From the NCBI RefSeq assembly GCF_000336385.2, contig NZ_HG424471.1:1-52925 (forward strand): DNA of 52,925 nucleotides, read 5' to 3'. The translations under genes and the position numbers were made by a program. The DNA comes from Lysobacter antibioticus HS124. Its GTDB lineage: Bacteria > Pseudomonadota > Gammaproteobacteria > Xanthomonadales > Xanthomonadaceae. Below the pieces are notes generated by a model. The model was given only the letters and a program-made list of their open reading frames with translations, did no database searches and was not told the origin of the DNA. Positions 17,122 through 25,554 of this stretch are shown in pieces (the stretch's first letter is position 1; each line of letters begins with the position of its first letter).

Positions 17122-17457
17122 ATGAACATCGGTTATCTCTACCTGGCGATCGCGATCGTCGCCGAGGTGGTCGGCACCAGCGCGCTCAAGGCCTCCGACG
17201 GCTTCACCCGCACCGTCCCGTCGCTGCTCGTCGCCGCCGGCTACGGCACCGCGTTCTATTTTTTGTCGCTGGTCTTGCGCACGGTGCCGGTCGGCGTCGC
17301 CTACGCGATCTGGTCGGGCGTGGGCATCGTGCTGATCGCCGCCATCGGCTGGCTGTTCATGCAGCAGACCCTGGACGCCGGCGCGGTCCTCGGCATCGGC
17401 CTGATCGTGGCCGGCGTGGCGGTGATCCAGCTATTCTCGAAAGCCGCGGCGCACTGA
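17122..17457 (+). CDS. SMR family multidrug efflux protein (EmrE-like)
   Basis: A 111-residue four-helix small multidrug resistance protein. E15 in AEVVGT corresponds to the essential E14 of Emr[14 protein letters not shown] and [12 protein letters not shown] are also EmrE signatures. As a dual-topology dimer it should exchange cationic toxicants for protons across the inner membrane. The [12 protein letters not shown] segment fits EmrE-type exporters better than guanidinium-exporting Gdx/SugE members. The substrate is otherwise unknown. It stands alone before the Mpo1-like gene (73-bp gap). Confidence 0.92.
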   Translation: MNIGYLYLAIAIVAEVVGTSALKASDGFTRTVPSLLVAAGYGTAFYFLSLVLRTVPVGVAYAIWSGVGIVLIAAIGWLFMQQTLDAGAVLGIGLIVAGVAVIQLFSKAAAH

Positions 17458-17530
17458 GCGTCGCCCTGGCCGGCCGTACGGGCGTCCGCCCGCCGACGCC
17501 GGCGCCGTTCCGCCCCACCGGGAGCCGAGC

Positions 17531-18016
17531 ATGAGCACCGCCGCCGAAACGCAACGCCCCATCGACCGCTGGTTCGCCAGCTACTCCGGCGACCACCGCA
17601 ACGCCGTCAACCAACGCATCCACGTGATCGCGGTGCCGGCGATCCTGTGGAGCGTGATCGCCCTGCTGTGGTGCATCCCCGCGCCCGGCACCTGGTTCCG
17701 CCCCGGCATCTGGGCCGCGGCGGCGATGTTCGGCGCGATGCTGTACTACTACCGCGCTTCGCGCTCGCTCGGACTGGGCATGCTGATCCAGTTCGCCGTG
17801 TTCTCGGCCCTGACCTGGTGGATCGCGCAGCGCTTCGGCCTGAGCGCGCTGCTGTGGACGGCCATGACGGTATTCGTGGTGGCCTGGATCGCCCAGTTCG
17901 TCGGCCACAAGATCGAAGGCAAGAAGCCCAGCTTCCTGACCGACCTGACCTATCTGCTGATCGGCCCGGCCTGGGTGCTGGCCAAGCTGTACCGCAAGCT
18001 CGGCTGGCGCTACTGA
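17531..18016 (+). CDS. Mpo1-like (DUF962/YGL010w) membrane protein
   Basis: A 161-residue protein with about four transmembrane helices. The family motifs are present: GDHRNAVNQRIHVIAVPAI near the N-terminus and AQFVGHKIEGKKPSF near the C-terminus. In yeast Mpo1 these histidines bind iron and the enzyme degrades 2-hydroxy fatty acids by alpha-oxidation; the bacterial role is not established. GGGAGCC lies a few bases before ATG 17531. Confidence 0.88.
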   Translation: MSTAAETQRPIDRWFASYSGDHRNAVNQRIHVIAVPAILWSVIALLWCIPAPGTWFRPGIWAAAAMFGAMLYYYRASRSLGLGMLIQFAVFSALTWWIAQRFGLSALLWTAMTVFVVAWIAQFVGHKIEGKKPSFLTDLTYLLIGPAWVLAKLYRKLGWRY

Positions 18017-18022
18017 GCGCCC

Positions 18023-18436
18023 TCAGGCGGCCGCATAGCGCGCCGCCGCCAGAGCCGCGCCCCACAGCCACAGCGCCGGCAGCAGCGACACCGCCAACGC
18101 GCGCGTCCAGCGCAGGCGCGCGCCGTCCGGCCCGGGCAGGAACAGGCGCACGCCCAGGGCCAGCGCCAGCAGCGACAGGACGAAGGCCAGGGCCGCGAAC
18201 GGCGGGCCGGAACTCAGCGCGCTGCCGTGGGCGAGGATCAAACCGGTCACCGCCAGCATCGCCCACACCACCACGCCGAACAGCACCGTCCACAACACCG
18301 CGCCGAACGCCGGCCGCGCGCCGAACGCGCGCGCCACGCCGGCGCGCAACCACCAGGCCGCGATCGTCCAATATGCGATCGCCGCCAACAACACGCCCAC
18401 CGCCGCGAGCAGCGGGGTTACCGAGTCATGCGCCAC
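18023..18436 (-). CDS. Small membrane protein of unknown function
   Basis: A 137-residue hydrophobic protein with about four predicted helices (9-30, 44-68, 80-99, 112-132). The start is GTG at 18436 with GGAGGAC about 5 nt upstream. Convergent with the Mpo1-like gene (6-bp gap) and divergent from the EamA exporter. No family recognised; the good ribosome site and strong hydrophobic periodicity support a real gene. Confidence 0.65.
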   Translation of the reverse strand: MAHDSVTPLLAAVGVLLAAIAYWTIAAWWLRAGVARAFGARPAFGAVLWTVLFGVVVWAMLAVTGLILAHGSALSSGPPFAALAFVLSLLALALGVRLFLPGPDGARLRWTRALAVSLLPALWLWGAALAAARYAAA

Positions 18437-18504
18437 AATGCCGTCCTCCGCCCCGCCGTTGGGGCCGCCGTCCAGCCGGCCACGATAGCCCAGCCGCCGC
18501 CCCC

Positions 18505-19377
18505 ATGCCCGTCCGCGATCTCGTCCTGCTGCTGCTCGTCGTCCTGTCCTGGGCGCTCAATTTCCTGACCTCGGCCTTCGCCCTGCGCGAGATTCCGCCG
18601 TTCCTGTTCACCGCGCTGCGCTTCGCCCTGCTGGCGCTGCCGCTGGCGTTCCTGCTCAAGCGTCCGCCGCCGGGCCAGTGGCCGCGCCTGATCGCGGTCT
18701 GCCTGTGCATCGGCGTGCTGCATTTCGGCCTCAGCTTCAGCGCGTTGAAAGCCGCCGGCGATCTGTCTTCGCCGGCGATCGTGCTGCAAAGCTACGTGCC
18801 GATGACCGCGCTGCTGGCTTGGTGGTTGCTCGGCGAGCGCTTCGCCTGGCGCACCGGCGCGGCGATCGCGATCAGCTTCGCCGGCGTGCTGGTGCTGGGC
18901 TTCGATCCGCTGGTGCTGGATCGGCCGCTGGCGCTGGTGCTGATGCTGGTCTCGGCCGCGTTCCTGGCCCTGGGCACGGTGTTGATGAAAGGCCTGCGCG
19001 GGTTGGACATGGTCAGTCAGCAAGGCTGGACGGCGTTGATCGCGGTGACACCGTTGCTGGCCGTGAGTCTGGTCCTGGAACCCGGCGGCCTGGCTGCGCT
19101 GGGTTCGGTCAGTTGGATCGCCTGGCTCGGCGTGGCCTACGCCGCCTTCGTGTCCTCGCTGTTCGGCCACGGCCTGTACTACGTGCTGGTGCAGCGCTAC
19201 CCGGTAGCGCAGGTGACGCCCTGGCTGCTGCTGGTGCCGGTGTTCGCGATCGCCCTCGGCATCGCCTTCTGGGGCGACCGCCCCGGCCCGCGGCTGTGGA
19301 TCGGCGGCGCGATGGTACTCGGCGGCGTGCTGGCGATCGCCCTGCGCACCCTGGCCAAGTCGCGGACGCGGAAGTAA
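18505..19377 (+). CDS. EamA family transporter (DMT superfamily)
   Basis: A 290-residue protein with ten predicted helices in two EamA repeats (about 5-135 and 150-285). The N-terminal VLSWALNFLTSAFALREIPPFLFTALRF and ALKAAGDLSSPAIVLQSYVPMTALLAWWLLGERF are typical of exporters like E. coli EamA/YdeD (cysteine and O-acetylserine). The start ATG at 18505 removes a long Pro/Arg-rich in-frame extension. Substrate unknown, probably an amino-acid-like metabolite. It is followed by a large repeat-only region. Confidence 0.9.
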   Translation: MPVRDLVLLLLVVLSWALNFLTSAFALREIPPFLFTALRFALLALPLAFLLKRPPPGQWPRLIAVCLCIGVLHFGLSFSALKAAGDLSSPAIVLQSYVPMTALLAWWLLGERFAWRTGAAIAISFAGVLVLGFDPLVLDRPLALVLMLVSAAFLALGTVLMKGLRGLDMVSQQGWTALIAVTPLLAVSLVLEPGGLAALGSVSWIAWLGVAYAAFVSSLFGHGLYYVLVQRYPVAQVTPWLLLVPVFAIALGIAFWGDRPGPRLWIGGAMVLGGVLAIALRTLAKSRTRK

Positions 19378-19390
19378 CCGCCGTCGCCGT

Positions 19391-19436
19391 CCATTGCCAT
19401 TGCCATTGCCATTGCCGTTGCCGTTGCCGTTGCCGT
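19391..19436. repeat. Hexamer microsatellite (CCATTG x4, CCGTTG x3)
   Basis: Seven 6-bp units plus a partial one, starting 14 bases after the EamA stop. It is the same TTGCCN hexamer family seen in degenerate form at 5931-5970 on the minus strand. Confidence 0.85.
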
Positions 19437-19743
19437 AAGAGCTTGGCGGCGCAACGAACTCGCGAGAACAACAGCAGCCCCGAAGGGCGGCCGCAGGGAT
19501 GCGGCCCGTGTGCAGCCAGGCCAGGGATGGCTTGTGCGGAGCAGCCCGGCGAAAACCTCGTCCCATAGTGGCTTTTGATCCGAAACCGCCATGGCGTTTT
19601 CTTTGGTTACTTTTGACCGAAGGAAATCCCGTAGGACGTTGTCGCCTTGGACAAAGAAAGTAACCCGGCCGCTTGCGGACGGAAGCTTTGCTTTAGAGCT
19701 TTAGAGCTTTAGAGCGACCAACGGCGCGAGACCGCAAGAATGC
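19437..19743. repeat. Non-coding repeat block with GGTTACTTT inverted repeat
   Basis: No gene is seen. TTTCTTTGGTTACTTTT (19599-19615) and AAAGAAAGTAACC (19653-19665) form an inverted pair about 40 bases apart, a motif widely scattered between genes in this family. CTTTAGAG is repeated three times at 19691-19714. Confidence 0.6.
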
Positions 19744-19970
19744 GGTCGCGGCTTACGCCGCTCCTACAAGGGGCGCAGGACAAGATGCGGCGAGATCGAG
19801 GGATGGCGGTCGCGGCTTGCGCCGCTCCTACAGGGGGCGCAGGACAACACGCGGCGAGATTGAGGGATGGCGGTCGCGGCTTACGCCGCTCCTACAAGGG
19901 GCGCAGGACAAGACGCGGCGAAGTTGAGGGATGGCGGTCGCGGCTTGCGCCGCTGCTTGCCCCTGAAGCA
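19744..19970. repeat. Tandem array of 64-bp units each carrying a GTAG-type REP
   Basis: Three full units start at 19744, 19808 and 19872 and a partial fourth at 19936, with exact 64-bp spacing. Each unit begins GGTCGCGGCTT(A/G)CGCCGCTCC. The stem base alternates TTA, TTG, TTA, TTG along the array. The rest of the unit (about GGGGCGCAGGACAA...) varies by a few bases. It lies upstream in coordinates of the epimerase stop at 19993. Confidence 0.85.
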
Positions 19971-19992
19971 ACCACGCCGACTGGCGCCGGCC

Positions 19993-20859
19993 TCATTCGC
20001 TCGGCGTGTCGAACATCTCGGCGGTGGGCCGGAACGGCCGCGGCGCGTAGCCGAAATCGCGCTGCGCCGGCGCCGCGTCGAAGGCCATGTCGCTGCGCAT
20101 GCGCCGCACCGCCGCCTCGCCCAGGCCGGTCGCGCGCCCGGTCGCCTGCGCCGCGAGCAAGGCCAGGTTGAAGATCGGCGACGGCAGCTCGATCAGCCGC
20201 ACCGGCGGACGCAGGCAGGCCAGGGTCCGCGCGACCATTTCGCGATAGGTGAGCGTTTCGCCGCCCGGCACCGCATATACCTGGCCGCAAGTCGCCGGCG
20301 CGCCATAGGCCGTGAATGCCGCCTCGGCCAGATCTTCCACGTGCACCGGCTGGCGCAACCCGTTGGCCCCGCGCGGCAGCGGGAAGTAACGCAAGCGACG
20401 CGCCAGCTGGGCGATGCGGGTCAGGGTCTGGTCGCGCCCGGCGCCGTAGATCAGGGTCGGCCGCAGCACCGTCGCCGCATCGCTGCGCGGCGGTGCGGCG
20501 GCGAACAGGTTGGCCTCGCCTTCGCGCAGCTCGGCCGCGACCCGGCGCTCGTCGGCATCGGCCGAACCGCGCTTGGTTTCGGCGCTGGTCGAACCGAACG
20601 CGATCACCCGCGAGGCCTCGATGCCCGATTGCGCGTACCAGCGCGAGAACTTCAGCAGCGGCCCGCAGCTGAAGATCGCATCGACCCGCGCCGGCAACGG
20701 CGGCATCGCGTCCAGGTCGCCGTGCAGCCAGTGCAGGCCGGGACGGTCGTGCTGCTCGTGGCGGGAAATCGCGGTCACCCGCCAACCGGCGTGATAGAGC
20801 CGTTGCAGCAGCGGAATCCCGATCTGGCCGCTGCCGCCGAACACCAACGCATGCTTCAT
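19993..20859 (-). CDS. NAD(P)-dependent epimerase/SDR-like protein
   Basis: A 288-residue extended-SDR-like protein with a Rossmann GGSGQIG motif at the N-terminus (MKHALVFGGSGQIGIPLL), IFSCGP, a VIAFGSTSAE strand and RPTLIYGAG. The usual YxxxK catalytic pair is not obvious, so it may be an atypical SDR or a nucleotide-binding regulator rather than an epimerase. The ATG at 20859 overlaps the nhaA stop (ATGA), so it is coupled to the antiporter. Substrate unknown. Confidence 0.85.
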   Translation of the reverse strand: MKHALVFGGSGQIGIPLLQRLYHAGWRVTAISRHEQHDRPGLHWLHGDLDAMPPLPARVDAIFSCGPLLKFSRWYAQSGIEASRVIAFGSTSAETKRGSADADERRVAAELREGEANLFAAAPPRSDAATVLRPTLIYGAGRDQTLTRIAQLARRLRYFPLPRGANGLRQPVHVEDLAEAAFTAYGAPATCGQVYAVPGGETLTYREMVARTLACLRPPVRLIELPSPIFNLALLAAQATGRATGLGEAAVRRMRSDMAFDAAPAQRDFGYAPRPFRPTAEMFDTPSE

Positions 20860-22094
20860 TCGTGCGAACCCTGCCCGCCGCGCGCCGGCAGCACCGCGCG
20901 CAGCCAGAAGTAACCGATCAGCGCCGACAGCAGCGATGCACCGAGAATGCCGAGTACCGCTTCGTCGTAGCGCGACGGGTCCTGATACGCAAGCGAGGCG
21001 ATGAACAGGCTCATGGTGAAGCCGATGCCGCACATCAGGCCGAGCCCGAACATCGCCCGCAGGTCCATGCCGGACGGGAACCGCGCCCAGCCCAGCGCGC
21101 GCATCAGCAGCGCGGCGCCGACGATGCCGATCGGCTTGCCCACCACCAGGCCCAGCACCACGCCCATCGGCAGCGGATCGAGCATGTCCTGCAACTGGAT
21201 TCCGCCCAAGGCCAGGCCGGCGTTGACGAAGGCGAACAGCGGCAGGATCGCGTAGGCCACCCACGGATGCAACGCGTGCTCCAGGGTTTCCAGCGGCGAG
21301 TGCTCGGTCTCGTCGTCGATGGCGTTGCGCTTGTCGACGTGCGGGATCAGCAGGCCGGTGGCGACGCCGGCCAGGGTCGCGTGCACGCCGGACTTGAGCA
21401 CGCACACCCACAGCACGGCCCCCAGCGCCAAGTACGGCGCCAGCGCGGTCACCCCGCGCCGGTTGAGCAGCCACATCGCCGCCAGCGCCACCGCGGCCCA
21501 GATCAGCGCGGTCGCCGACAGGCCGTGCGAATAGAAGAACGCGATGATCAAAATCGCGATCAGGTCGTCGACCACCGCGATGGTCGACAACAGCAGCTTC
21601 ATCGCCACCGGCACCCGCGAGCCCAGCAGGGCCAGCACGCCCAGGGCGAAGGCGATGTCGGTCGCGGTCGGCACCGCCCAGCCGCGCATGGCCGTGGCAT
21701 CGCCGCGGTTGAGGGCGAAGAACAGCAAGGCCGGCACGATCACGCCGGCGCTGGCGCAAACCATCGGCAGCACCAGCTGCGAGCGCTCGGCCAGCTGGCC
21801 GCTGAGCGCCTCGCGCTTGATTTCCAGGGCGACCAACAGGAAGAACACCGCCATCAGGCCGTCGTTGATCCACAGCAACAACGGCTTGTCGATGTCCAGC
21901 GGGCCGATGCGCAGTTGCACCGGGATCGCGCGGAACGCCTCGTAGGCGTCGCGCAGCGGCGAATTGGCGGCGATCAGCGCCAGCACGGCGGCGCAGATCA
22001 GGACGATGCCGCCGGCCGCCTCGAGGCGGAAGAACTCGCTGAGTGCGCGCAACGCGCGCCGCGGCAGCCGCGGTGGGAGGTTGGTTTCGCTCAT
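20856..22094 (-). CDS. nhaA: Na+/H+ antiporter NhaA
   Basis: A 412-residue electrogenic antiporter of the inner membrane that exchanges sodium for protons at alkaline pH. The ion site is intact: D146 in PTATDIAFA, D176-D177 in AVVDDLIAI, and K320 in VGKPIG. The residue after the Asp pair region is Ile rather than the usual Gly. A perfect TATAAT at 22101-22106 (minus) ends 6 nt before the ATG, suggesting a leaderless mRNA. The SDR-like gene downstream overlaps by 4 bp. Confidence 0.95.
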   Translation of the reverse strand: MSETNLPPRLPRRALRALSEFFRLEAAGGIVLICAAVLALIAANSPLRDAYEAFRAIPVQLRIGPLDIDKPLLLWINDGLMAVFFLLVALEIKREALSGQLAERSQLVLPMVCASAGVIVPALLFFALNRGDATAMRGWAVPTATDIAFALGVLALLGSRVPVAMKLLLSTIAVVDDLIAILIIAFFYSHGLSATALIWAAVALAAMWLLNRRGVTALAPYLALGAVLWVCVLKSGVHATLAGVATGLLIPHVDKRNAIDDETEHSPLETLEHALHPWVAYAILPLFAFVNAGLALGGIQLQDMLDPLPMGVVLGLVVGKPIGIVGAALLMRALGWARFPSGMDLRAMFGLGLMCGIGFTMSLFIASLAYQDPSRYDEAVLGILGASLLSALIGYFWLRAVLPARGGQGSHE

Positions 22095-22100
22095 CGGCCC

Positions 22101-22106
22101 ATTATA
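22101..22106 (-). promoter_or_regulatory. Consensus -10 box 6 nt before the nhaA ATG
   Basis: TATAAT on the minus strand, spacing GGGCCG to the ATG. No convincing -35 at 16-18 nt. Confidence 0.55.
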
Positions 22107-22154
22107 GGGCCAGCCTCCGCCAAAGCCGGGCGAAAACCGGCCGCCGGCACCGGC

Positions 22155-23168
22155 TCAGCTGTGCAGCATCGCCACTTCGAAGCCGATCCACACCAGCAAC
22201 GCGACCAGCAGGATCGTGCCCTCGCGCTTGCTGACCCGCAGATCGCCCTTGAGCATCGGATACAGCATCAAGGCGAACAACGCCGCGGCCGGCAGCTCGA
22301 AACGCACGAACGAGGCCGGCAGCGGCACGCTGCGCAGCGCCGCCATGCCGCCGATCACGATCAGCAGGTTGAACAGGCTGGAGCCGATCACGTGGCCGGC
22401 CACGATGTCGCCCTGGCCGCGGCGCGCGGCCGCGATCGCCGCGGCGACTTCGGGCAGCGCGGTGCCTATCGCCACCGGCAACAGGCCGGTCAGCAGCGGC
22501 GACAGGCCCATCGCCGCGCCGATGATGGCCGCGTTCGGCGAACCCAGGCCGCCGCTCAGCGCCGGCGACGCGCCGAAGTTCCACAGGCCGTTGCCGCCGA
22601 CGATCAGATAGGCCCCCAGGTGCATCAGGAACACCGCGATCAGCACCCGCACCAGGTTCAGGCCAAGGTGGGTCTGGGTCATGGCGAACGCGGCGATGGC
22701 GTCCTGCAGCTCCGGCGCTTCGCGGCGGGTGCGGGCGGCCGCGAACGCGACCACGGCGACGAAGGCCAACACCATCGCCAGACCCTCGCCGCGGCTCAGC
22801 GCGCCGTCCAGGCCCAGCACGATGGTCGCCACGGTACCCAGCAACAGCACGACCAGCAGCGGCGCCAGTGCCCGCCAGCGCACCAGCAAGGGCGCCGCCA
22901 GCGCGGCCAGGCCCAGGGTCAGGCCGAAGTTGACGATGTTGCTGCCGACCGCGTTGCCCAGCGCCAGCGCCTGCTGGCCGCGCACGAAGGCCTGCAGGTT
23001 GACCGCCAGCTCCGGCAACGAGGTGCCGAATGCGACCAGGATCAGCCCGGCCGCGAACGGCGAGGCGCCGAAGCGCTGGGCCAGGCCCGAGGCGCCCTTG
23101 ACGATCGAATCGCCGCCCAGCGCCAGCAGCAGCAGGCCCAATACGAACAAGCCGACGGCTTCGAACAT
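22155..23168 (-). CDS. Calcium/sodium antiporter (CaCA family, YrbG-like)
   Basis: A 337-residue, about ten-helix cation exchanger with both alpha repeats: GTSLPELAVN with GNAVGSNIVN in the first half, and IGTALPEVAAAI with GHVIGSSLFNLL in the second. The two acidic residues of these motifs bind calcium. It is likely to export Ca2+ in exchange for Na+ or H+. A TAGAAT at 23199-23204 (minus) is a possible -10, and AAGGGGAAG lies upstream of ATG 23168. It is adjacent to nhaA, giving a small ion-homeostasis cluster. Confidence 0.92.
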   Translation of the reverse strand: MFEAVGLFVLGLLLLALGGDSIVKGASGLAQRFGASPFAAGLILVAFGTSLPELAVNLQAFVRGQQALALGNAVGSNIVNFGLTLGLAALAAPLLVRWRALAPLLVVLLLGTVATIVLGLDGALSRGEGLAMVLAFVAVVAFAAARTRREAPELQDAIAAFAMTQTHLGLNLVRVLIAVFLMHLGAYLIVGGNGLWNFGASPALSGGLGSPNAAIIGAAMGLSPLLTGLLPVAIGTALPEVAAAIAAARRGQGDIVAGHVIGSSLFNLLIVIGGMAALRSVPLPASFVRFELPAAALFALMLYPMLKGDLRVSKREGTILLVALLVWIGFEVAMLHS

Positions 23169-23288
23169 GACGGTCTTCCCCTTGCGGTCGTTGCCTGGAT
23201 TCTAGCCACACTCGGCCGCGGCCGAGCGTCGTTGCGCTGCGCCGCCCCCGCGCTCCGCCCCAATGTGCCGCGCCGAGCGCGGCGGGCG

Positions 23289-23927
23289 TCAGGAACAGCC
23301 TTCGACGTAATCGACCTGCGGCGGCAGGCCGATCCGCCAGGCGGTCACCTGGCCGGCGGCGTCGGTCTCGAATACCAGCGCGCCCTTGCCCCCGGCGCCG
23401 TCGCTCACGCGCAGGGTCCTGGCGCCTTCCACGTATTTGTGCGGCTGCTCTTCGATCCGGCCGGCGTACAGGCCGCGGATCTGTTCGGCGCTCATGCCGC
23501 GGCGGCCGCCGCCGGGCGCGGTTTCCTTGTCGTTGCCGACGTCGACGCGAACGAACTGGCCGTTCTCGAACATCAGGCCGAACTCGGCGGCGTTCTTGGC
23601 CCATTGCGGCTGCAGGTAATAGCAGCCGCCGTCGGGGGTGGCCTCGCCCTTGAGTTCGCCGCCCCAGGCCTGGCGCGCCTGCTCGGCGCTCATGCCGAAC
23701 CGCAGGTCGCCGTAGCCGTCGAAGCGGGCCAGGGTATCGGCCGGCGCAGGCGCAGGCGCGGGCGCGGTGGCCGGCGGCACGTCTTCGGCCGGCTGATCGG
23801 CAGCGTTCGCGGCCGGTGGCGCCGGTTCGGCCGCGGGCGGGGCCTCGCGCTGGCAGGCGCTCAGGCCGAACGCGAGCAGTACCGCGCAGGCGAAGGTCGG
23901 AACGGACGAGGACGGCAGCGACTTCAT
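23289..23927 (-). CDS. Lipoprotein of unknown function with a duplicated GMSAEQ motif
   Basis: A 212-residue lipoprotein. The signal ends in the lipobox LSAC (MKSLPSSSVPTFACAVLLAFGLSAC), followed by a Pro/Ala-rich linker (about 30-75) and a globular domain. That domain contains two related segments, LRFGMSAEQARQAWGG and GRRGMSAEQIRGLYAG, and several Cys (GGCYYLQ and the C-terminal EGC). It may be a small periplasmic domain built from a duplicated helix. No function assigned. A long upstream extension in the same frame is excluded because the lipoprotein signal starts at 23927. Confidence 0.8.
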   Translation of the reverse strand: MKSLPSSSVPTFACAVLLAFGLSACQREAPPAAEPAPPAANAADQPAEDVPPATAPAPAPAPADTLARFDGYGDLRFGMSAEQARQAWGGELKGEATPDGGCYYLQPQWAKNAAEFGLMFENGQFVRVDVGNDKETAPGGGRRGMSAEQIRGLYAGRIEEQPHKYVEGARTLRVSDGAGGKGALVFETDAAGQVTAWRIGLPPQVDYVEGCS

Positions 23928-24099
23928 CGACGAAACTCCGGTGCGCACGGCGCGGTACGAGGGCCGGTGCAGCCTAGCCCGCTGGCGTGAATGCAGCGCG
24001 AACGGCGCCGTCGCACACCGCGGCGCCGCACTCGTGCAGGCGCGCACGGGCCGCGATCATCGAAACGACGTCCCTGGGCGCCGCCGCCCGGGGCCGCGC

Positions 24100-25398
24100 T
24101 CAACCCGCGACGAAATGCTTGCGCAGCCCCGCCCAGCAAGCCTGATAGTCGCGCTGCCGGTGCGCCGCCTCGAACGCCTGCCGGGTCGGCCGGATCACCG
24201 CGCGGGTCTCGAACATGAAAGCCATGGTGTCGACGATCACATGCGGCTGCGACAGGTCGGCGGCCGAAGCCTTCTCGAAGGTCTGCGCATCCGGGCCATG
24301 GCCGGTCATGCAGTTGTGCAGCGAGGCGCCGCCGGGCGCGAAGCCGTCGGCCTTGGCGTCGTAAACGCCGTGGATCAGGCCCATGAACTCGCTGGCGATG
24401 TTGCGGTGGAACCACGGCGGACGGAAAGTGTCCTGGGCCACCAGCCAGCGCGGCGGGAAGATCACGAAATCCATGTTGCTGGTGCCGGCGGTGTCGCTGG
24501 GCGAATGCAGGACCAGGAAGATCGACGGATCGGGATGGTCGAAGCTGATCGAGCCGATGGTGTTGAAATGGCGCAGGTCGTAGCGGTACGGCGCGTAGCT
24601 GCCGTGCCAGCCGACCACGTCCAGCGGCGAATGACCGATCGGCGCGCGCCACAGATGGCCCTGGAACTTGGCGATCAGTTCGAACTCGCCTTCCAGGTCT
24701 TCGTAGGCCGCGTTCGGGGTTTCGAAATCGCGCGGGTTGGCCAGGCCGTTGCTGCCGATCGGGCCCAGGTCGGGCAGGCGCAGCAAAGCGCCGAAGTTTT
24801 CGCACACGTAGCCGCGCGAGGCGCCGTCGGGCAGGCTCACCGCGAAGCGCACACCGCGCGGGATCACCGCGATCTGCTGCGGCTCGACCTCGATCACGCC
24901 CAGCTCGGTGGCGATGTGCAACCGGCCCTGTTGCGGCACGATCAGCAGCTCGCCGTCGGCGTCGTAGAAATAGCGCCCGCGCATGTCGCGGTTGCCGGCG
25001 TACAGGTGGATGCCGACGCCGGTCTGCGCCGCCGGACCGCCGTTGCCGGCCATGGTGTAGAGCCCGTCGAGGAAGTCGGTCGGCGCCTGCGGCAGCGGCA
25101 GCGGATTCCAGCGCAGTTGCTCCGGGCTCACCGCGCCGTCGCCGAAATCGTTGTGGAACGCCGGCTGTGCGTAGGGCGAGAACGGGCCGTGCATGGCCGC
25201 GGGGCGGATGCGATACAACCAGCTGCGCCGATTGGCGTGGCGCGGCGCGGTGAAGGCGGTGCCGGTCAGCTGCTCGGCGTACAGGCCGTGGGCCACGCGC
25301 TGCGGCGAGTTGCGCCCCAGCGGCAGGGTACCGGCGATCGCCTCGCTGGCGAACTCGTTGCCGAAACCGGTTTGGTAGCCATTGCTGATCGGTGCCAT
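24100..25398 (-). CDS. hmgA: Homogentisate 1,2-dioxygenase
   Basis: Non-heme iron enzyme that opens homogentisate to maleylacetoacetate in tyrosine and phenylalanine breakdown. The 432-residue protein begins [19 protein letters not shown] and has the cupin iron block [10 protein letters not shown] and the HGPD segment near the C-terminus, together with [27 protein letters not shown]. It lies 156 bases downstream of hppD and is probably co-transcribed with it. Upstream in-frame residues are Arg-rich and not included. Confidence 0.96.
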   Translation of the reverse strand: MAPISNGYQTGFGNEFASEAIAGTLPLGRNSPQRVAHGLYAEQLTGTAFTAPRHANRRSWLYRIRPAAMHGPFSPYAQPAFHNDFGDGAVSPEQLRWNPLPLPQAPTDFLDGLYTMAGNGGPAAQTGVGIHLYAGNRDMRGRYFYDADGELLIVPQQGRLHIATELGVIEVEPQQIAVIPRGVRFAVSLPDGASRGYVCENFGALLRLPDLGPIGSNGLANPRDFETPNAAYEDLEGEFELIAKFQGHLWRAPIGHSPLDVVGWHGSYAPYRYDLRHFNTIGSISFDHPDPSIFLVLHSPSDTAGTSNMDFVIFPPRWLVAQDTFRPPWFHRNIASEFMGLIHGVYDAKADGFAPGGASLHNCMTGHGPDAQTFEKASAADLSQPHVIVDTMAFMFETRAVIRPTRQAFEAAHRQRDYQACWAGLRKHFVAG

Positions 25399-25554
25399 GG
25401 GTCGCTTCGCTCGCTGCGCTCGCAGCCGTGGAAAGAATCGGGGTCGAGTACCGGGTAAACGTGCCGAGGCCCGCGCGGCCGCGTCAAGCGGCCCTAGCGG
25501 GCGCCGTGCGCGCTGGTCGCCGCGCCTTGCGGCGCGCCGGCGCAAGCCTGGCGA

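Noticed and set aside
19744-19970. CRISPR array
   Set aside because: The 64-bp units are repeats throughout, with no unique spacers, and no cas genes are present.
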